Shown here: positions 16,859 to 25,820 of the stretch, piece after piece
Layout: every line of letters starts with the position of its first letter
Numbering within the stretch: position 1 is the first letter of the stretch
NCBI GenBank assembly: GCA_900316385.1
Contig: ONCP01000003.1
Coordinates: 1 to 64,000 of the forward strand
Direction: 5' to 3'
Origin: an uncultured Eubacteriales bacterium
GTDB lineage: Bacteria; Bacillota; Clostridia; Oscillospirales; Acutalibacteraceae
Length of the DNA stretch: 64,000 bases
The notes under the pieces: model-generated
The model's input: only the letters and a program-made list of their open reading frames with translations
Database searches by the model: none
Told to the model about the DNA's origin: nothing
Made by a program: the position numbers and the translations under genes

Positions 16859-18376
16859 ATGGCAAAAAAAGAAAGAAAAAAGGGAAGGCTCAAGGCCTTC
16901 TTCAAATCAAGAAAAGCCAAAAAGGGCAGCGCGGCGGTCATTATAGCCGCGGCGGCGGTCGCGGTCGTGATCCTGCTCAACATCGTTACGGGGATCCTTG
17001 TGGAGCGTTTCCCGAATTTAAAGTTTGATATGACCTCGTCGGGCACCTATCAGCTCCAGAACGATACCAAGGAGTACCTTTCCCAGCTCGACAAGGACGT
17101 GACTCTGAATGTGCTCGTCAAGGAAAGCACATTCAAGGGAGGTATGAACGCGTATTCGGGCGGTCAGTATTTTGTACAGGCTAATGAGCTGCTCAAGAAA
17201 ATGGCGGCGTCAAGCGATCACGTCACCCTCAAATACATTGATCTTTCCGCTAATCCCACCTTTACCTCTAAATACAAGGATATTGACTGGAGCTCAAGCG
17301 ATGCCAATAATATAATTCTTGTCACCTCAGGTAACGAGTATACAGCTCTTAAGCTTGACGATTGCTTTACCTACGATACAAGCAGCGCCTACTATCAGTA
17401 CGGTTACTATGTCTACACCTCTACCACCATCGAGCAGGCGGTTGTCACGGGCATTCTCGACGTGATTTCGGGAGACAAGGTCCAAATCGACATCATTACA
17501 GGCTCGGGCGAAAACGAAGAGGCGTTCTCCGCGCTCAAGAGCCTTCTGGAGAAAAACGCCTACAAGGTCAATGTTGTGAATCTTCTCACAAGCAAGCTCG
17601 GAGAGGACAGCAAGATCGCGATCCTTTACGCGCCCACGGTCGATCTCTCTGACGAGAGCGCCGAAAAGCTTAACAAATGGCTTGACAACGACGGCGAATA
17701 CGGCAAGACCTTTGTATATATCCCGATAAACGACAACGTTGACACGCCGAATATCAACGCGATTATTGAAAACTACGGTATGAAGGTCAGCGAGGGCATA
17801 AGCTTCTGTATGAGTCAGAACCATGTTCTCACCGATCAGTATACCTTTATTACCGATTATAACAACGATACCTACACGGATAACCTCAGGAACAAAACCA
17901 TTCCCGTCGCGGTCAGGGATTCGAGAAATATCGAGATAAAGGACGAAGGCACGGCTAAGCCCCTGCTTTCCGTAAGCGATACCGCGGGAGTTGTTCCCTT
18001 CGACGCAGACGACAGCAAGACCTATGAGGATTACCTTATCAAGGACGGCATCAATGTTGCCGCGATCGGCACAAAAGCCAACGATGACGGCAAAGAAAAC
18101 AAGGTCGCCGTATTCGGCTCGCCGATGATGTTCCTTTCAACTTATCTCAACACTGCCTCCTTCAACAACGCCAATTATCTCGTTAACTTCTGCAATACCG
18201 CTGCGGACAGAGGCGATCTCGGTATTACGATCGTCTCCGCCGCCAATGATAACGGCGAGCTCGGCACAATAACCGCGTCGACAACAGTTACCGTAGGGAT
18301 CATCTTTGTAGCTGCCGTTCCGCTCGTTGTGCTTGTTATCGGACTGATGGTATATATCAGAAGGAGGACAAAATAA
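16859..18376 (+). CDS. GldG-like ABC-associated membrane protein
   Basis: A 505-residue protein with a Lys-rich cytosolic N-terminus, one transmembrane helix (about residues 20-45), a large extracellular domain, and a C-terminal helix followed by YIRRRTK. The NLKFDMTSSGTYQLQNDTKE segment and the ABC_transp_aux-like domain identify GldG-type proteins. It starts at ATG 16859 (AAGGAGG) and its stop overlaps the next start (TAATG). Likely couples the ABC pump to an extracellular or wall-associated function. Confidence 0.85.
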   Translation: MAKKERKKGRLKAFFKSRKAKKGSAAVIIAAAAVAVVILLNIVTGILVERFPNLKFDMTSSGTYQLQNDTKEYLSQLDKDVTLNVLVKESTFKGGMNAYSGGQYFVQANELLKKMAASSDHVTLKYIDLSANPTFTSKYKDIDWSSSDANNIILVTSGNEYTALKLDDCFTYDTSSAYYQYGYYVYTSTTIEQAVVTGILDVISGDKVQIDIITGSGENEEAFSALKSLLEKNAYKVNVVNLLTSKLGEDSKIAILYAPTVDLSDESAEKLNKWLDNDGEYGKTFVYIPINDNVDTPNINAIIENYGMKVSEGISFCMSQNHVLTDQYTFITDYNNDTYTDNLRNKTIPVAVRDSRNIEIKDEGTAKPLLSVSDTAGVVPFDADDSKTYEDYLIKDGINVAAIGTKANDDGKENKVAVFGSPMMFLSTYLNTASFNNANYLVNFCNTAADRGDLGITIVSAANDNGELGTITASTTVTVGIIFVAAVPLVVLVIGLMVYIRRRTK

Positions 18377-20043
18377 TGGACGAAAAAACAAAATCCGCCG
18401 AGGTCGTTATTGAAAACGAGGAAGACGAGAACATTCTCGGCAAGCTGGAAACGCCGAATAAAAAGGCAAAGAGCAAAAAGAAGGCTACCTCTACCACAAA
18501 AACGCTCTTTATAGCGCTTGGCGTCGCAGTGGTTCTTGCCGCCGTTCTTCTTACTCTGATATTTTTCCCCAAGGAAGAGAAAAAGCACGAGCTCACAGAT
18601 CCCGCCTCGATCAGCAGGAAGGTAAACGACAAAAAAGTCTGGCAGGCGGACGTCAAGACCGATAAGGACGGCAAGATCAAGACAAACGGATCGGGAAGTC
18701 TGCTGGAACTGATCCCCGCCGACATTAAAAAGATCGTGCTGGAGAATGACAACGGCACCCTGACCATAACCTCGCGTACTCCAACGGTCAAAACAGACGA
18801 GACAGATCCCGACACAGGCAAGCAGGTTGAGAAAACAGAGGCTACCGTGTATAAAATCGTTGGCTTTGAGGATTTCACATTAAGAAATGACAGAGCCGCC
18901 GAGATAGCCAACCTCTGCTCCACGCTTTCGTTCAGTTCGGTTTCGTGCGAGGACGCCACCGATAAGCTCGCGGACTTCGGAATGGATAAGCCCCGAGCGG
19001 TTGCTACCGTTACTTACAATGACAACACCAAGTCGATCATAACTCTCGGCGCCGACGCTCCGCAGAACCTCGGAAGCTATGTTATGTTCGGAGACGAAAA
19101 AACCGTTTATCTGTGCGACAAGGAGAGCCTTTCGCTTTTGCTTTACGGCATAAACGATATGATCGACCTGAATATCAACGAGAACGCTTCGGACACCGAG
19201 AACAATACCCTGAGCTCCGCGACGATCAGCGGCGCTGCCTTTGGCGACAAGATCACTCTTGTTCCGTATAACGGCGATGAAATCAACGCCGACTATGTCC
19301 TGACCTCTCCCGCCGAGAGCTTCGCGGACAACGCTGAAGCGTCGCTTATTTCGGGAGGAATACGCGGACTTTACGCCGATTCCGTCAGAGCCGTAAATCC
19401 GAGCGAAAAGCAGCTCGGAGAGCTCGGATTGTCGGAGCCCTACGCGGAGATCAGCGCCGAATATCCCGATCAGACCTTTGAGCTCCTTGCGGCGAAGCCC
19501 GACGGCGACGGCAATTGCCTTATAATGAAAAAGGGCGGAAATGTGGTGTATTCCATCTCAAGCGAGAAGGCAGCGTGGGTTAACACGAGCTACGAAAAGC
19601 TCCTTGCGTCAAATGTGCTTGAGGCAAAGCTTGCGAGTGTAAGCGAGCTTACGGTTGACGGATACACCTTTACCGTAACCACAGTTGAAAAGAATACCGC
19701 CGATGAAAACGGCGAGGTCAGCACCTTAAAGCAAACCTCGACCTCTTACGGCGGAAAAGCTCTTGACGAGGGAAATTTTGAGCTGCTGTTCAATAATATC
19801 TCTCTTATGCCCAAGAGCGACAAGCTCGCCGACGCGCCGAGCGGTTCAGCGGATCTGACCGTGACATATTCATATTCAACAGACAGATCCGACGACGTTC
19901 TCAAATTCTATAAAACGGGAGACAAGCATACCGTTACCGTGAACGGAGTGACCGCGGGCACTGTCAACTCAACTTATATCGGTAAGCTCAAGGCTCAGGC
20001 AAAATCGGTCAGCAAGGATGACAGTATTACGAGCTTCTGGTGA
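18376..20043 (+). CDS. Membrane-anchored DUF4340-like protein
   Basis: A 555-residue protein with an acidic then Lys-rich N-terminus, one transmembrane helix (TLFIALGVAVVLAAVLLTLI, about residues 42-62) and a large extracytoplasmic part. The text has the repeating DUF4340 pattern (LADFGMDKPRAVATVTYNDN; LGELGLSEPYAEISAEY). Such proteins regularly close Gld-like ABC operons. Its ATG overlaps the GldG stop, implying translational coupling. Function unknown. Confidence 0.85.
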   Translation: MDEKTKSAEVVIENEEDENILGKLETPNKKAKSKKKATSTTKTLFIALGVAVVLAAVLLTLIFFPKEEKKHELTDPASISRKVNDKKVWQADVKTDKDGKIKTNGSGSLLELIPADIKKIVLENDNGTLTITSRTPTVKTDETDPDTGKQVEKTEATVYKIVGFEDFTLRNDRAAEIANLCSTLSFSSVSCEDATDKLADFGMDKPRAVATVTYNDNTKSIITLGADAPQNLGSYVMFGDEKTVYLCDKESLSLLLYGINDMIDLNINENASDTENNTLSSATISGAAFGDKITLVPYNGDEINADYVLTSPAESFADNAEASLISGGIRGLYADSVRAVNPSEKQLGELGLSEPYAEISAEYPDQTFELLAAKPDGDGNCLIMKKGGNVVYSISSEKAAWVNTSYEKLLASNVLEAKLASVSELTVDGYTFTVTTVEKNTADENGEVSTLKQTSTSYGGKALDEGNFELLFNNISLMPKSDKLADAPSGSADLTVTYSYSTDRSDDVLKFYKTGDKHTVTVNGVTAGTVNSTYIGKLKAQAKSVSKDDSITSFW

Positions 20044-20072
20044 TTCGGTTCATAAAAGCTTTGAAAAAACAA

Positions 20073-20100
20073 CAACGGCTCGGAATTTTCCGAGCCGTTG
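20073..20100. terminator. Bidirectional terminator between the Gld-like operon and glgB
   Basis: CAACGGCTCGG-AATTTT-CCGAGCCGTTG. The minus-strand side is followed by TTGTTTTTTC, so it is a strong glgB terminator; the plus-strand T tract is weak. Confidence 0.8.
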
Positions 20101-20118
20101 ATTTATATGGTTTTTGAT

Positions 20119-22536
20119 TTAGTCTTTCTTTTCCTCAGCCTTTTTAGCGGGGGCTTTTTTGGCGGGAGCTTTTTTGGCGGGAGCTTTCTTTGCTTCTGCC
20201 TTAGGAGCTTCCTCAGCCTCAGCCGTTACGGTCTTTTTAGCCGCCTTAGCGATTTTCTTGGCTACGGGCTTTTTGACATCTTCCTTCTTAACGGCCTTCT
20301 TTTTCTTTTCACCCTCGGGCTTGGGCATTGTGTGATTATACTCGAACGCGATCATCGAGAGCGGAGGAATCGTAACGGTAATGCTCTGCTTCTTGTAGTT
20401 CCAGGGCTTTCTTGTAGCCTTCTTGTCTTCCTGAGCAAAGTCGCCTGTGCCGCCGTATTCGGGATCGTCGGAGTTGAATACCGCCGTGTAGTTGCCGAGA
20501 TTCGGAACACCTACGCAGTAGTTCTCTCTCGGAACGGGAGTAAAGTTGCAAATACAGAGAACCGAGTTCTTGCCGTTCTTTGTCTTTCTGACAAGAGAAA
20601 CAACCGAGCTCTGATAATCGTCACAGCTCATCCACTCAAAGCCCGCGGGATCGAAGTCCTGCTCATAGAAAGCGGGATGAGAGGTGTAGAAGTGCTGGAG
20701 AGCCTTGAAGTACTTCTGCATATTGCGGTTGTTCTCGTTGTCGTCGATAAGGAACCACTGGAGACCTACCTGAGAATTCCACTCGTCATACTGAGCGAAA
20801 TCCTGACCCATAAAGAGAAGCTTCTTGCCGGGGTGAGCGTACATAAAGGCGTAAGCTACGCGGAGATTCGCGAACTTCTGCCAATCGTCACCGGGCATCT
20901 TATTGATCATCGAGCATTTTCCGTAAACGACCTCATCGTGAGAGAGCACCTGGATAAATTTCTCGGTGTAAGCGTAAATCATTGAGAATGTGAGCTTGCC
21001 GTGTTCATACTGACGATAAACGGGATCCTTGGAGATATACTCGAGGAAGTCGTTCATCCAGCCCATATTCCACTTGAGCGAGAAGCCCAGACCGTCCTGA
21101 TGAACGCTCTTTGTAACGCCTGCCCAAGCTGTGCTCTCCTCGGCGATAACGAGAGTTCCGGGAGCGTACTGCTCAACCATCGAGTTGAGGTGCTTGAAGA
21201 ATTCAACAGCGTCAAGATTCTCGCGGCCGCCGTAGATGTTCGGGAGCCACTGACCGTCGCTCTTGCCGTAGTCAAGATAGAGCATGGACGCAACAGCGTC
21301 AACTCTCAGACCGTCAATATGGAACTTGTTGAGCCAGAACAAACCGCTCGCGATAAGGAAGTTGCGAACCTCGTTGCGCTCATAATTGAAGATGAAAGTG
21401 CCCCAGTCGGGATGCTCTCCGCGTCTCGGATCGGGATGCTCATACAGGCAGGTGCCGTCAAAGCGGCCGAGACCGTGGCTGTCCTTCGGGAAATGAGCAG
21501 GAACCCAGTCAAGGAATACGCCGATTCCTTTCTGATGCATATAGTCGATAAAATACATAAAGTCCTCAGGCTTACCGAAACGGGAGGTCGGAGCAAAGTA
21601 GCCTGTTACCTGATAACCCCAGCTTCCGTCGAACGGATGCTCAAGGATACCCATAAGCTCGATATGAGTGTAACCCATATCAACAACGTAATCGGCGAGC
21701 TGTTCGGCGAGCTCTCTGTAAGAGAGGAAACTGCCGTCCTCGTGCTGACGCCATGAACCGAGGTGAACCTCATAGATCGCCATCGGCTTGGTGTTGTAAT
21801 CGGAGACCTTTCTGTCTTCGATCCATTTTTCGTCCTGCCACTCGTAGGTGTCGATATCGGTTACGATAGAGGCGGTGTCGGGACGCATCTGCTGGGTGTT
21901 GCCGAACGGGTCGGTCTTGTCAACGCAGAAGCCGTCGCAGGTCTTTACCTGGAACTTATACATCTCATCCTCGCCGATGCGGGGAATAAAGATTTCGTGA
22001 ACGCCTACCTCGGAGACCTTGCTCATCATATGGATCGCGGGATCCCAGTTGTTGAAATTACCGATAACGGAAACACGCTGAGCGTTGGGTGCCCAAACGT
22101 TGAACAAAACGCCGTCTACGCCGTTAATTGTTTTCTTGTGGGCGCCGAGCTTGTTGTAAAGGTCATAGTGTGTGCCCTGACCGAAGAGATAGCCGTCAAC
22201 CTCGCTGAACTGAGTCGGGAAAGCGTTGCTGTCCTCGCCCTCATAGTAGTTGCCGTCCTCGTCCCAGGCACGGTAGAAGTAGCTAAAAACTCTGTCGGTG
22301 TGGATATTAGCGGCGAAAATACCCTTTTCGTGAACAAGGAACGCGCGGTGAACCTCGCCGTTGTCCTTGTTGACAAACTCTACGGAATTGCACTGAGGCA
22401 GATAAACCGCAATGCGAAGTCCGTACTCTGTAAAGTGAGGTCCGAGAAGTCCTCTGGGCATATTGTTGTACATATAAGCCACTTGAGTAAGGTACTCCTC
22501 ATTAAAAAGTTTCCTCATATTGTAATCAATTTCCAT
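20119..22536 (-). CDS. glgB: 1,4-alpha-glucan branching enzyme with Lys/Ala-rich tail
   Basis: An 805-residue GH13 branching enzyme that makes alpha-1,6 branches in glycogen. Visible are an N-terminal CBM48-like domain (GVLFNVWAPNAQRVSVIGNF near residue 140), the TIM-barrel signatures DGLRVDAVASM (nucleophile D413) and VIAEEST (acid/base E466), and VLSHDEV. After the core, about 70 residues form a basic tail of APAKKAPAKKA-type repeats with KKAVKKEDVKK, resembling histone H1-like or eukaryotic-type Lys/Ala tails and not seen in typical GlgB. The gene is single; no other glycogen genes flank it. Confidence 0.95.
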   Translation of the reverse strand: MEIDYNMRKLFNEEYLTQVAYMYNNMPRGLLGPHFTEYGLRIAVYLPQCNSVEFVNKDNGEVHRAFLVHEKGIFAANIHTDRVFSYFYRAWDEDGNYYEGEDSNAFPTQFSEVDGYLFGQGTHYDLYNKLGAHKKTINGVDGVLFNVWAPNAQRVSVIGNFNNWDPAIHMMSKVSEVGVHEIFIPRIGEDEMYKFQVKTCDGFCVDKTDPFGNTQQMRPDTASIVTDIDTYEWQDEKWIEDRKVSDYNTKPMAIYEVHLGSWRQHEDGSFLSYRELAEQLADYVVDMGYTHIELMGILEHPFDGSWGYQVTGYFAPTSRFGKPEDFMYFIDYMHQKGIGVFLDWVPAHFPKDSHGLGRFDGTCLYEHPDPRRGEHPDWGTFIFNYERNEVRNFLIASGLFWLNKFHIDGLRVDAVASMLYLDYGKSDGQWLPNIYGGRENLDAVEFFKHLNSMVEQYAPGTLVIAEESTAWAGVTKSVHQDGLGFSLKWNMGWMNDFLEYISKDPVYRQYEHGKLTFSMIYAYTEKFIQVLSHDEVVYGKCSMINKMPGDDWQKFANLRVAYAFMYAHPGKKLLFMGQDFAQYDEWNSQVGLQWFLIDDNENNRNMQKYFKALQHFYTSHPAFYEQDFDPAGFEWMSCDDYQSSVVSLVRKTKNGKNSVLCICNFTPVPRENYCVGVPNLGNYTAVFNSDDPEYGGTGDFAQEDKKATRKPWNYKKQSITVTIPPLSMIAFEYNHTMPKPEGEKKKKAVKKEDVKKPVAKKIAKAAKKTVTAEAEEAPKAEAKKAPAKKAPAKKAPAKKAEEKKD

Positions 22537-22588
22537 AAGCTAAGCCTCATTTCCGCATGAAATTACAATATAATAGAGTGCATCCCGC

Positions 22589-22603
22589 AGCCACTTAGTG
22601 GCT
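22589..22603. promoter_or_regulatory. 15-bp palindrome between glgB and the TetR-type gene
   Basis: AGCCACTTAGTGGCT is a 7-1-7 perfect palindrome in the divergent gap (22537-22733), flanked by two GTGCAT copies. Its size fits a TetR-family operator, which often controls its own gene or a neighbour. Confidence 0.45.
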
Positions 22604-22733
22604 CCTTGTGCATTTTACTATATTTATGCTTAAATTATATATTATTTTTATATAAATTCATATAGTCACTTGATTTAATCCGTAGTTTATGCTACTATAA
22701 TAGTAAATCTGTCTATTAAAAGGAGAATGTTTA

Positions 22734-23267
22734 ATGGATTTACGCGTAAAAAGGACACAAAAAAACATAAGAGAGGCTTTTTTCCGTCTCAGAAAAAAGA
22801 AAAATCTTGACAAAATCAGCGTCAAGGAGCTTTCGGAAAAGGCGATGATCAACAAAGCAACCTTTTATCTGCACTATAAAGACGTCTATGATTTGTCGGA
22901 AAAGCTGGAAAACGAGCTTATTGCGTCGATGATAGACGAGGTTCGATCCTACGATCTTAGGAAGGGCAGGTCGGAGTTCAGAGGCTTTGCCGAAAAGCTC
23001 AGCAAAACAATTATAGAAAACTCATCCGAAATAAAAACCTTGTTTTCGGGCTATGAGGATAACCATTTTATAAACCGATTTGAGGATAAGCTCAAGGACT
23101 ACATCTTTCGCTCTTTCCCGAATATACCGAACAATAACGAGATCAATATCGCCCTCTCGCTTTTTATTCAGGGAGCCTACCATTCGCATATCCGCAACCA
23201 TCTCATTGCTCCCGATGTGCGCGTCAGCGTCACCACTAACCTTTTTATGAAAATGATTGACGCGTAG
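22734..23267 (+). CDS. TetR/AcrR-family transcriptional regulator
   Basis: A 177-residue regulator. The N-terminal helix-turn-helix runs from about residue 8 to 53 (TQKNIREAFFRL, KISVKELSEKAMINKATFYL, HYKDVYDL), the TetR signature. The C-terminal ligand domain resembles the short TetR_C type common in Firmicutes. The start ATG 22734 has AAGGAG 8 bp upstream. It is divergent from glgB; the ligand and targets are unknown. The next gene downstream is the tRNA region on the other strand. Confidence 0.88.
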   Translation: MDLRVKRTQKNIREAFFRLRKKKNLDKISVKELSEKAMINKATFYLHYKDVYDLSEKLENELIASMIDEVRSYDLRKGRSEFRGFAEKLSKTIIENSSEIKTLFSGYEDNHFINRFEDKLKDYIFRSFPNIPNNNEINIALSLFIQGAYHSHIRNHLIAPDVRVSVTTNLFMKMIDA

Positions 23268-23292
23268 GGCAAAAGTTGTTCGCTGTGTACTT

Positions 23293-23864
23293 GCACGCCC
23301 TGTTCAAATCCGGTTATCAGCACTTTGCCTGTAATATAGAAAAACGAGGCACCCAATGGGTACCTCGTTTTCTATGGAGCTGATAACCGGTTGTGTGTTG
23401 GTAATAAATGTTCATCTCGTTTGTGTGGGCGTGTGGTGTCGGAAAAGCTTCATCTGCGCGGCGGGCTCGCGTCGTCGCTTACGCTTAATATGGGGTCCCC
23501 AAAAAGCCTGCTTTTTGGGGAGAGGAGGAACGACGGAGTTCACGTCGCGATTAAAACCTTAATCGCAGTGAACAGAGTCAGTGACGACGACGGCACGCCC
23601 TGTTCAAATCCGGTTATCAGCACTTTGCCTGTAATATAGAAAAACAGGCACCCGGTTGGGTACCTGTTTTTCTATGGAGCTGATAACCGGTTGTGTGTTG
23701 GTAATAAATGTTCATCTCGTTTGTGTGGGCGTGTGGTGTCGGAAAAGCTTCATCTGCGCGGCGGGCTACGCTTGAAGCTCGGCACGCCCTGTTCAAATCC
23801 GGTTATCAGCACTTTGCCTGTAATATAGAAAAACAGGCACTCCGTTTGGAGTACCTCTTTTCTA

Positions 23865-23880
<16 letters not shown>
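23293..23880. repeat. Tandem duplications of the tRNA-Thr 3' end and terminator
   Basis: Two near-identical 175-bp units (23293-23467 and 23593-23767) and a third partial one (23782-23880) run into the tRNA-Thr gene. Read on the minus strand, each carries a tRNA 3' end (GGTTATCAGCTCCA), a GC-rich terminator-like hairpin (for example AAAACGAGGTACCC...GGGTGCCTCGTTTTT), then an inverted T-arm (GCTGATAACCGGATTTGAAC). Between units lie 125 bp and 14 bp of other sequence; the first includes a GGGGTCCCC/CTTTTTGGGG hairpin. No gene is seen in 23268-23864. Confidence 0.8.
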
Positions 23881-23940
<60 letters not shown>

Positions 23941-23966
23941 GAACACGGATATTAAATCCGTATGAT

Positions 23967-23995
23967 ATAATAACATATCCAAAAAATTAAATCAA
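23967..23995 (-). promoter_or_regulatory. Promoter of tRNA-Thr
   Basis: On the minus strand TTGATT, 17 bp, TATTAT. Confidence 0.65.
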
Positions 23996-24009
23996 TAGTT
24001 TTTTGAAAA

Positions 24010-24741
24010 TTAATGCTTTAATCTGTATGTATAACTAGTTACGATGTTATCCTCAACATTGAACTCAAGTGATTTTTTGCCTGAGACATAGGTGTAAAGG
24101 GTGTCGGACTTCTTAGTTGCGTCGCCGTAGACGCTTTTGAGCTTTGTGGCGTACATTCCGACCTTAGCTCCCTTCTGGGTTTCGATCGCGTCGGTGAGTA
24201 CGGTTATCGAGTCGACCTTTTCTTTTTCCTTTTTGGTATAGGTCGTAAAGCTGTAATCGTCGTATTCATAGAGATACGCGTCATCGCCCAGCTCGGAGAC
24301 GGAGTTATCGTCGCCCGCCAGCGCGAGCACATCTTCGATTTCGTCGTCAAGATATATGAACGCGCCGTCCAGAATAAACTCCAGATCCTCCTCGGAAAAG
24401 CTTCCTACGGGAGCCTCCGTGACCTCGATGTGCGTTCCCGCTCTGGTCTGACCCTGAGTCGGCGCGGCGGTCGTCGGCTGCTGCTTCTTTTTCTTTTTTT
24501 TCTTTGTCTTTGGCTTTGAGGTGGTCTCCTGCTCGGTAGCCTTTGGTTCGGTAGCGGACGGCTTATCGCTCTTGTTTACGGTTTCGTCATTGATTTTTAT
24601 CTTTGGCAGCGTCAGCTCGGTCGTTTGTTCGGTCGTTTCGGATGACGCGGGCGCCGTTGTTACGGGCTGAGCTTCCCCGTTTGAACAAGACGTCATTGAT
24701 ATTGCGGTCAGAAGAACTGCCGCCAACAAAATCTTTTTCAT
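24010..24741 (-). CDS. Lipoprotein with Lys-rich linker
   Basis: A 243-residue lipoprotein starting at ATG 24741 (AAGGAAG). The lipobox is AISMTSC with lipidated C19. A Thr/Ser/Glu-rich linker leads to a striking KTKKKKKKK tract and then a folded C-terminal domain with an acidic stretch (ALAGDDNSVSELGDDAYLYE) and YTKKEKEKVDSITV. The function is not recognised. It has its own promoter (TTGTAA, 17 bp, TATACT) that overlaps the end of the upstream dehydrogenase gene. Confidence 0.78.
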   Translation of the reverse strand: MKKILLAAVLLTAISMTSCSNGEAQPVTTAPASSETTEQTTELTLPKIKINDETVNKSDKPSATEPKATEQETTSKPKTKKKKKKKQQPTTAAPTQGQTRAGTHIEVTEAPVGSFSEEDLEFILDGAFIYLDDEIEDVLALAGDDNSVSELGDDAYLYEYDDYSFTTYTKKEKEKVDSITVLTDAIETQKGAKVGMYATKLKSVYGDATKKSDTLYTYVSGKKSLEFNVEDNIVTSYTYRLKH

Positions 24742-24786
24742 AATACTTCCTTCTTTCAACAGGCTTTCAGTATACCACAGCAAGGA

Positions 24787-25728
24787 CTAATTTACAACAT
24801 TTTTCGGTTCACCTGCGATAAACGAGCGCAGATTATCGCAAACTATACCCATCAGCCTTTCGCGGGTCTCCATCGGAGCCCACGCGATGTGAGGGGTTAC
24901 AAAGCAGTTTTCGATACCGCAGAGCGGACAGTCACGAGCCATCGGTTCGGTTTCGAGCACGTCTATACCCGCGTAGGAAAGTTTGCCGCTTTTGAGCGCG
25001 TCGGCGAGGGCGTATTCGTCCATGACCGCGCCGCGCGCTGTATTGATGAACACAGCGCCGTCCTTCATTTTTTCAAAAGCCGTTCTGTCAAAAAGTCTGT
25101 ATGACTCGTCGTTGAGCGGACAGTGAACAGTCACGATATCGCTGTTTTTCAGCAAAGTGTCAAGGTCGCAGAGCCTCGGGTCGTTTTCGGGAGAGCGCTT
25201 GTAGGCGAGCACCCTCATATTAAACGCTTCGGCTACGCGGGCAACGGCTTTTCCGATACTTCCGAAGCCTACTATACCTAGCGTTTTGCCCGCCAGCTCG
25301 CTGAGCGGAAAAGCGAAGGGCGAGAAGGTGAGGCTGTTTTTCCAGCCGCCGTCCGAGACAAACGAGCTGTAAGCCCCCACTCTGTTAAAGCACTCCAGAA
25401 TCAGCGCGAAGGTGTGCTGACAGACCGCGTCGGTGCTGTAAGACCCCGCGTTGCAGACGGTTATCCGGTTTTCGCGGCAGTATTCTGTGTCGATATTATT
25501 GTAGCCCGTCGCGAAAAGCCCGATGTATTTCAGGTGAGACGCGAGCCGCAAGGTTTCGCCGTTGAGCGGAGTTTTGTTGCAGATGATCGCGTCGGCGTCT
25601 TTGACGGTCTCGGCGATATCCTCGTAAGCGGTCAGACCGTTGACCTCGACTTCGCCGAACTCACTGAGCCCGTCAAGCGAAAGATCGCCCTGAGTTACTG
25701 TTTTTGCGTCGGTTAAGATTATTTTCAT
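24787..25728 (-). CDS. D-2-hydroxyacid dehydrogenase
   Basis: A 313-residue NAD(P)-dependent 2-hydroxyacid dehydrogenase (glycerate/hydroxypyruvate reductase-like). Visible are the dinucleotide fold GIVGFGSIGKAVAR, the active-site Arg in INTARGAVMDE, the Glu in VLETEP, and the His in TPHIAW. The ATG at 25728 is chosen with the weak SD CGGGGTG; the TTG 18 bp upstream overlaps that SD. It has its own promoter on the minus strand (TTTACT, 17 bp, TATAAT), divergent from the HAD gene. Exact substrate not determinable. Confidence 0.88.
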   Translation of the reverse strand: MKIILTDAKTVTQGDLSLDGLSEFGEVEVNGLTAYEDIAETVKDADAIICNKTPLNGETLRLASHLKYIGLFATGYNNIDTEYCRENRITVCNAGSYSTDAVCQHTFALILECFNRVGAYSSFVSDGGWKNSLTFSPFAFPLSELAGKTLGIVGFGSIGKAVARVAEAFNMRVLAYKRSPENDPRLCDLDTLLKNSDIVTVHCPLNDESYRLFDRTAFEKMKDGAVFINTARGAVMDEYALADALKSGKLSYAGIDVLETEPMARDCPLCGIENCFVTPHIAWAPMETRERLMGIVCDNLRSFIAGEPKNVVN

Positions 25729-25772
25729 ATTAACACCCCGATTCAAGCGTTTATCTAATTATACAATAAATC

Positions 25773-25801
25773 TTGCATTGAGTAAAGTAATAGGGTATAA
25801 T
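25773..25801 (+). promoter_or_regulatory. Promoter of the HAD hydrolase/ABC exporter operon
   Basis: TTGCAT, 17 bp, TATAAT, 20 bp before the HAD gene start. Confidence 0.65.
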
Positions 25802-25820
25802 AAATATTCGAGGTGATAAA

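Noticed and set aside
20098..20985. Plus-strand frame opposite glgB
   Set aside because: Low-complexity antisense of the Lys/Ala tail; no protein features.
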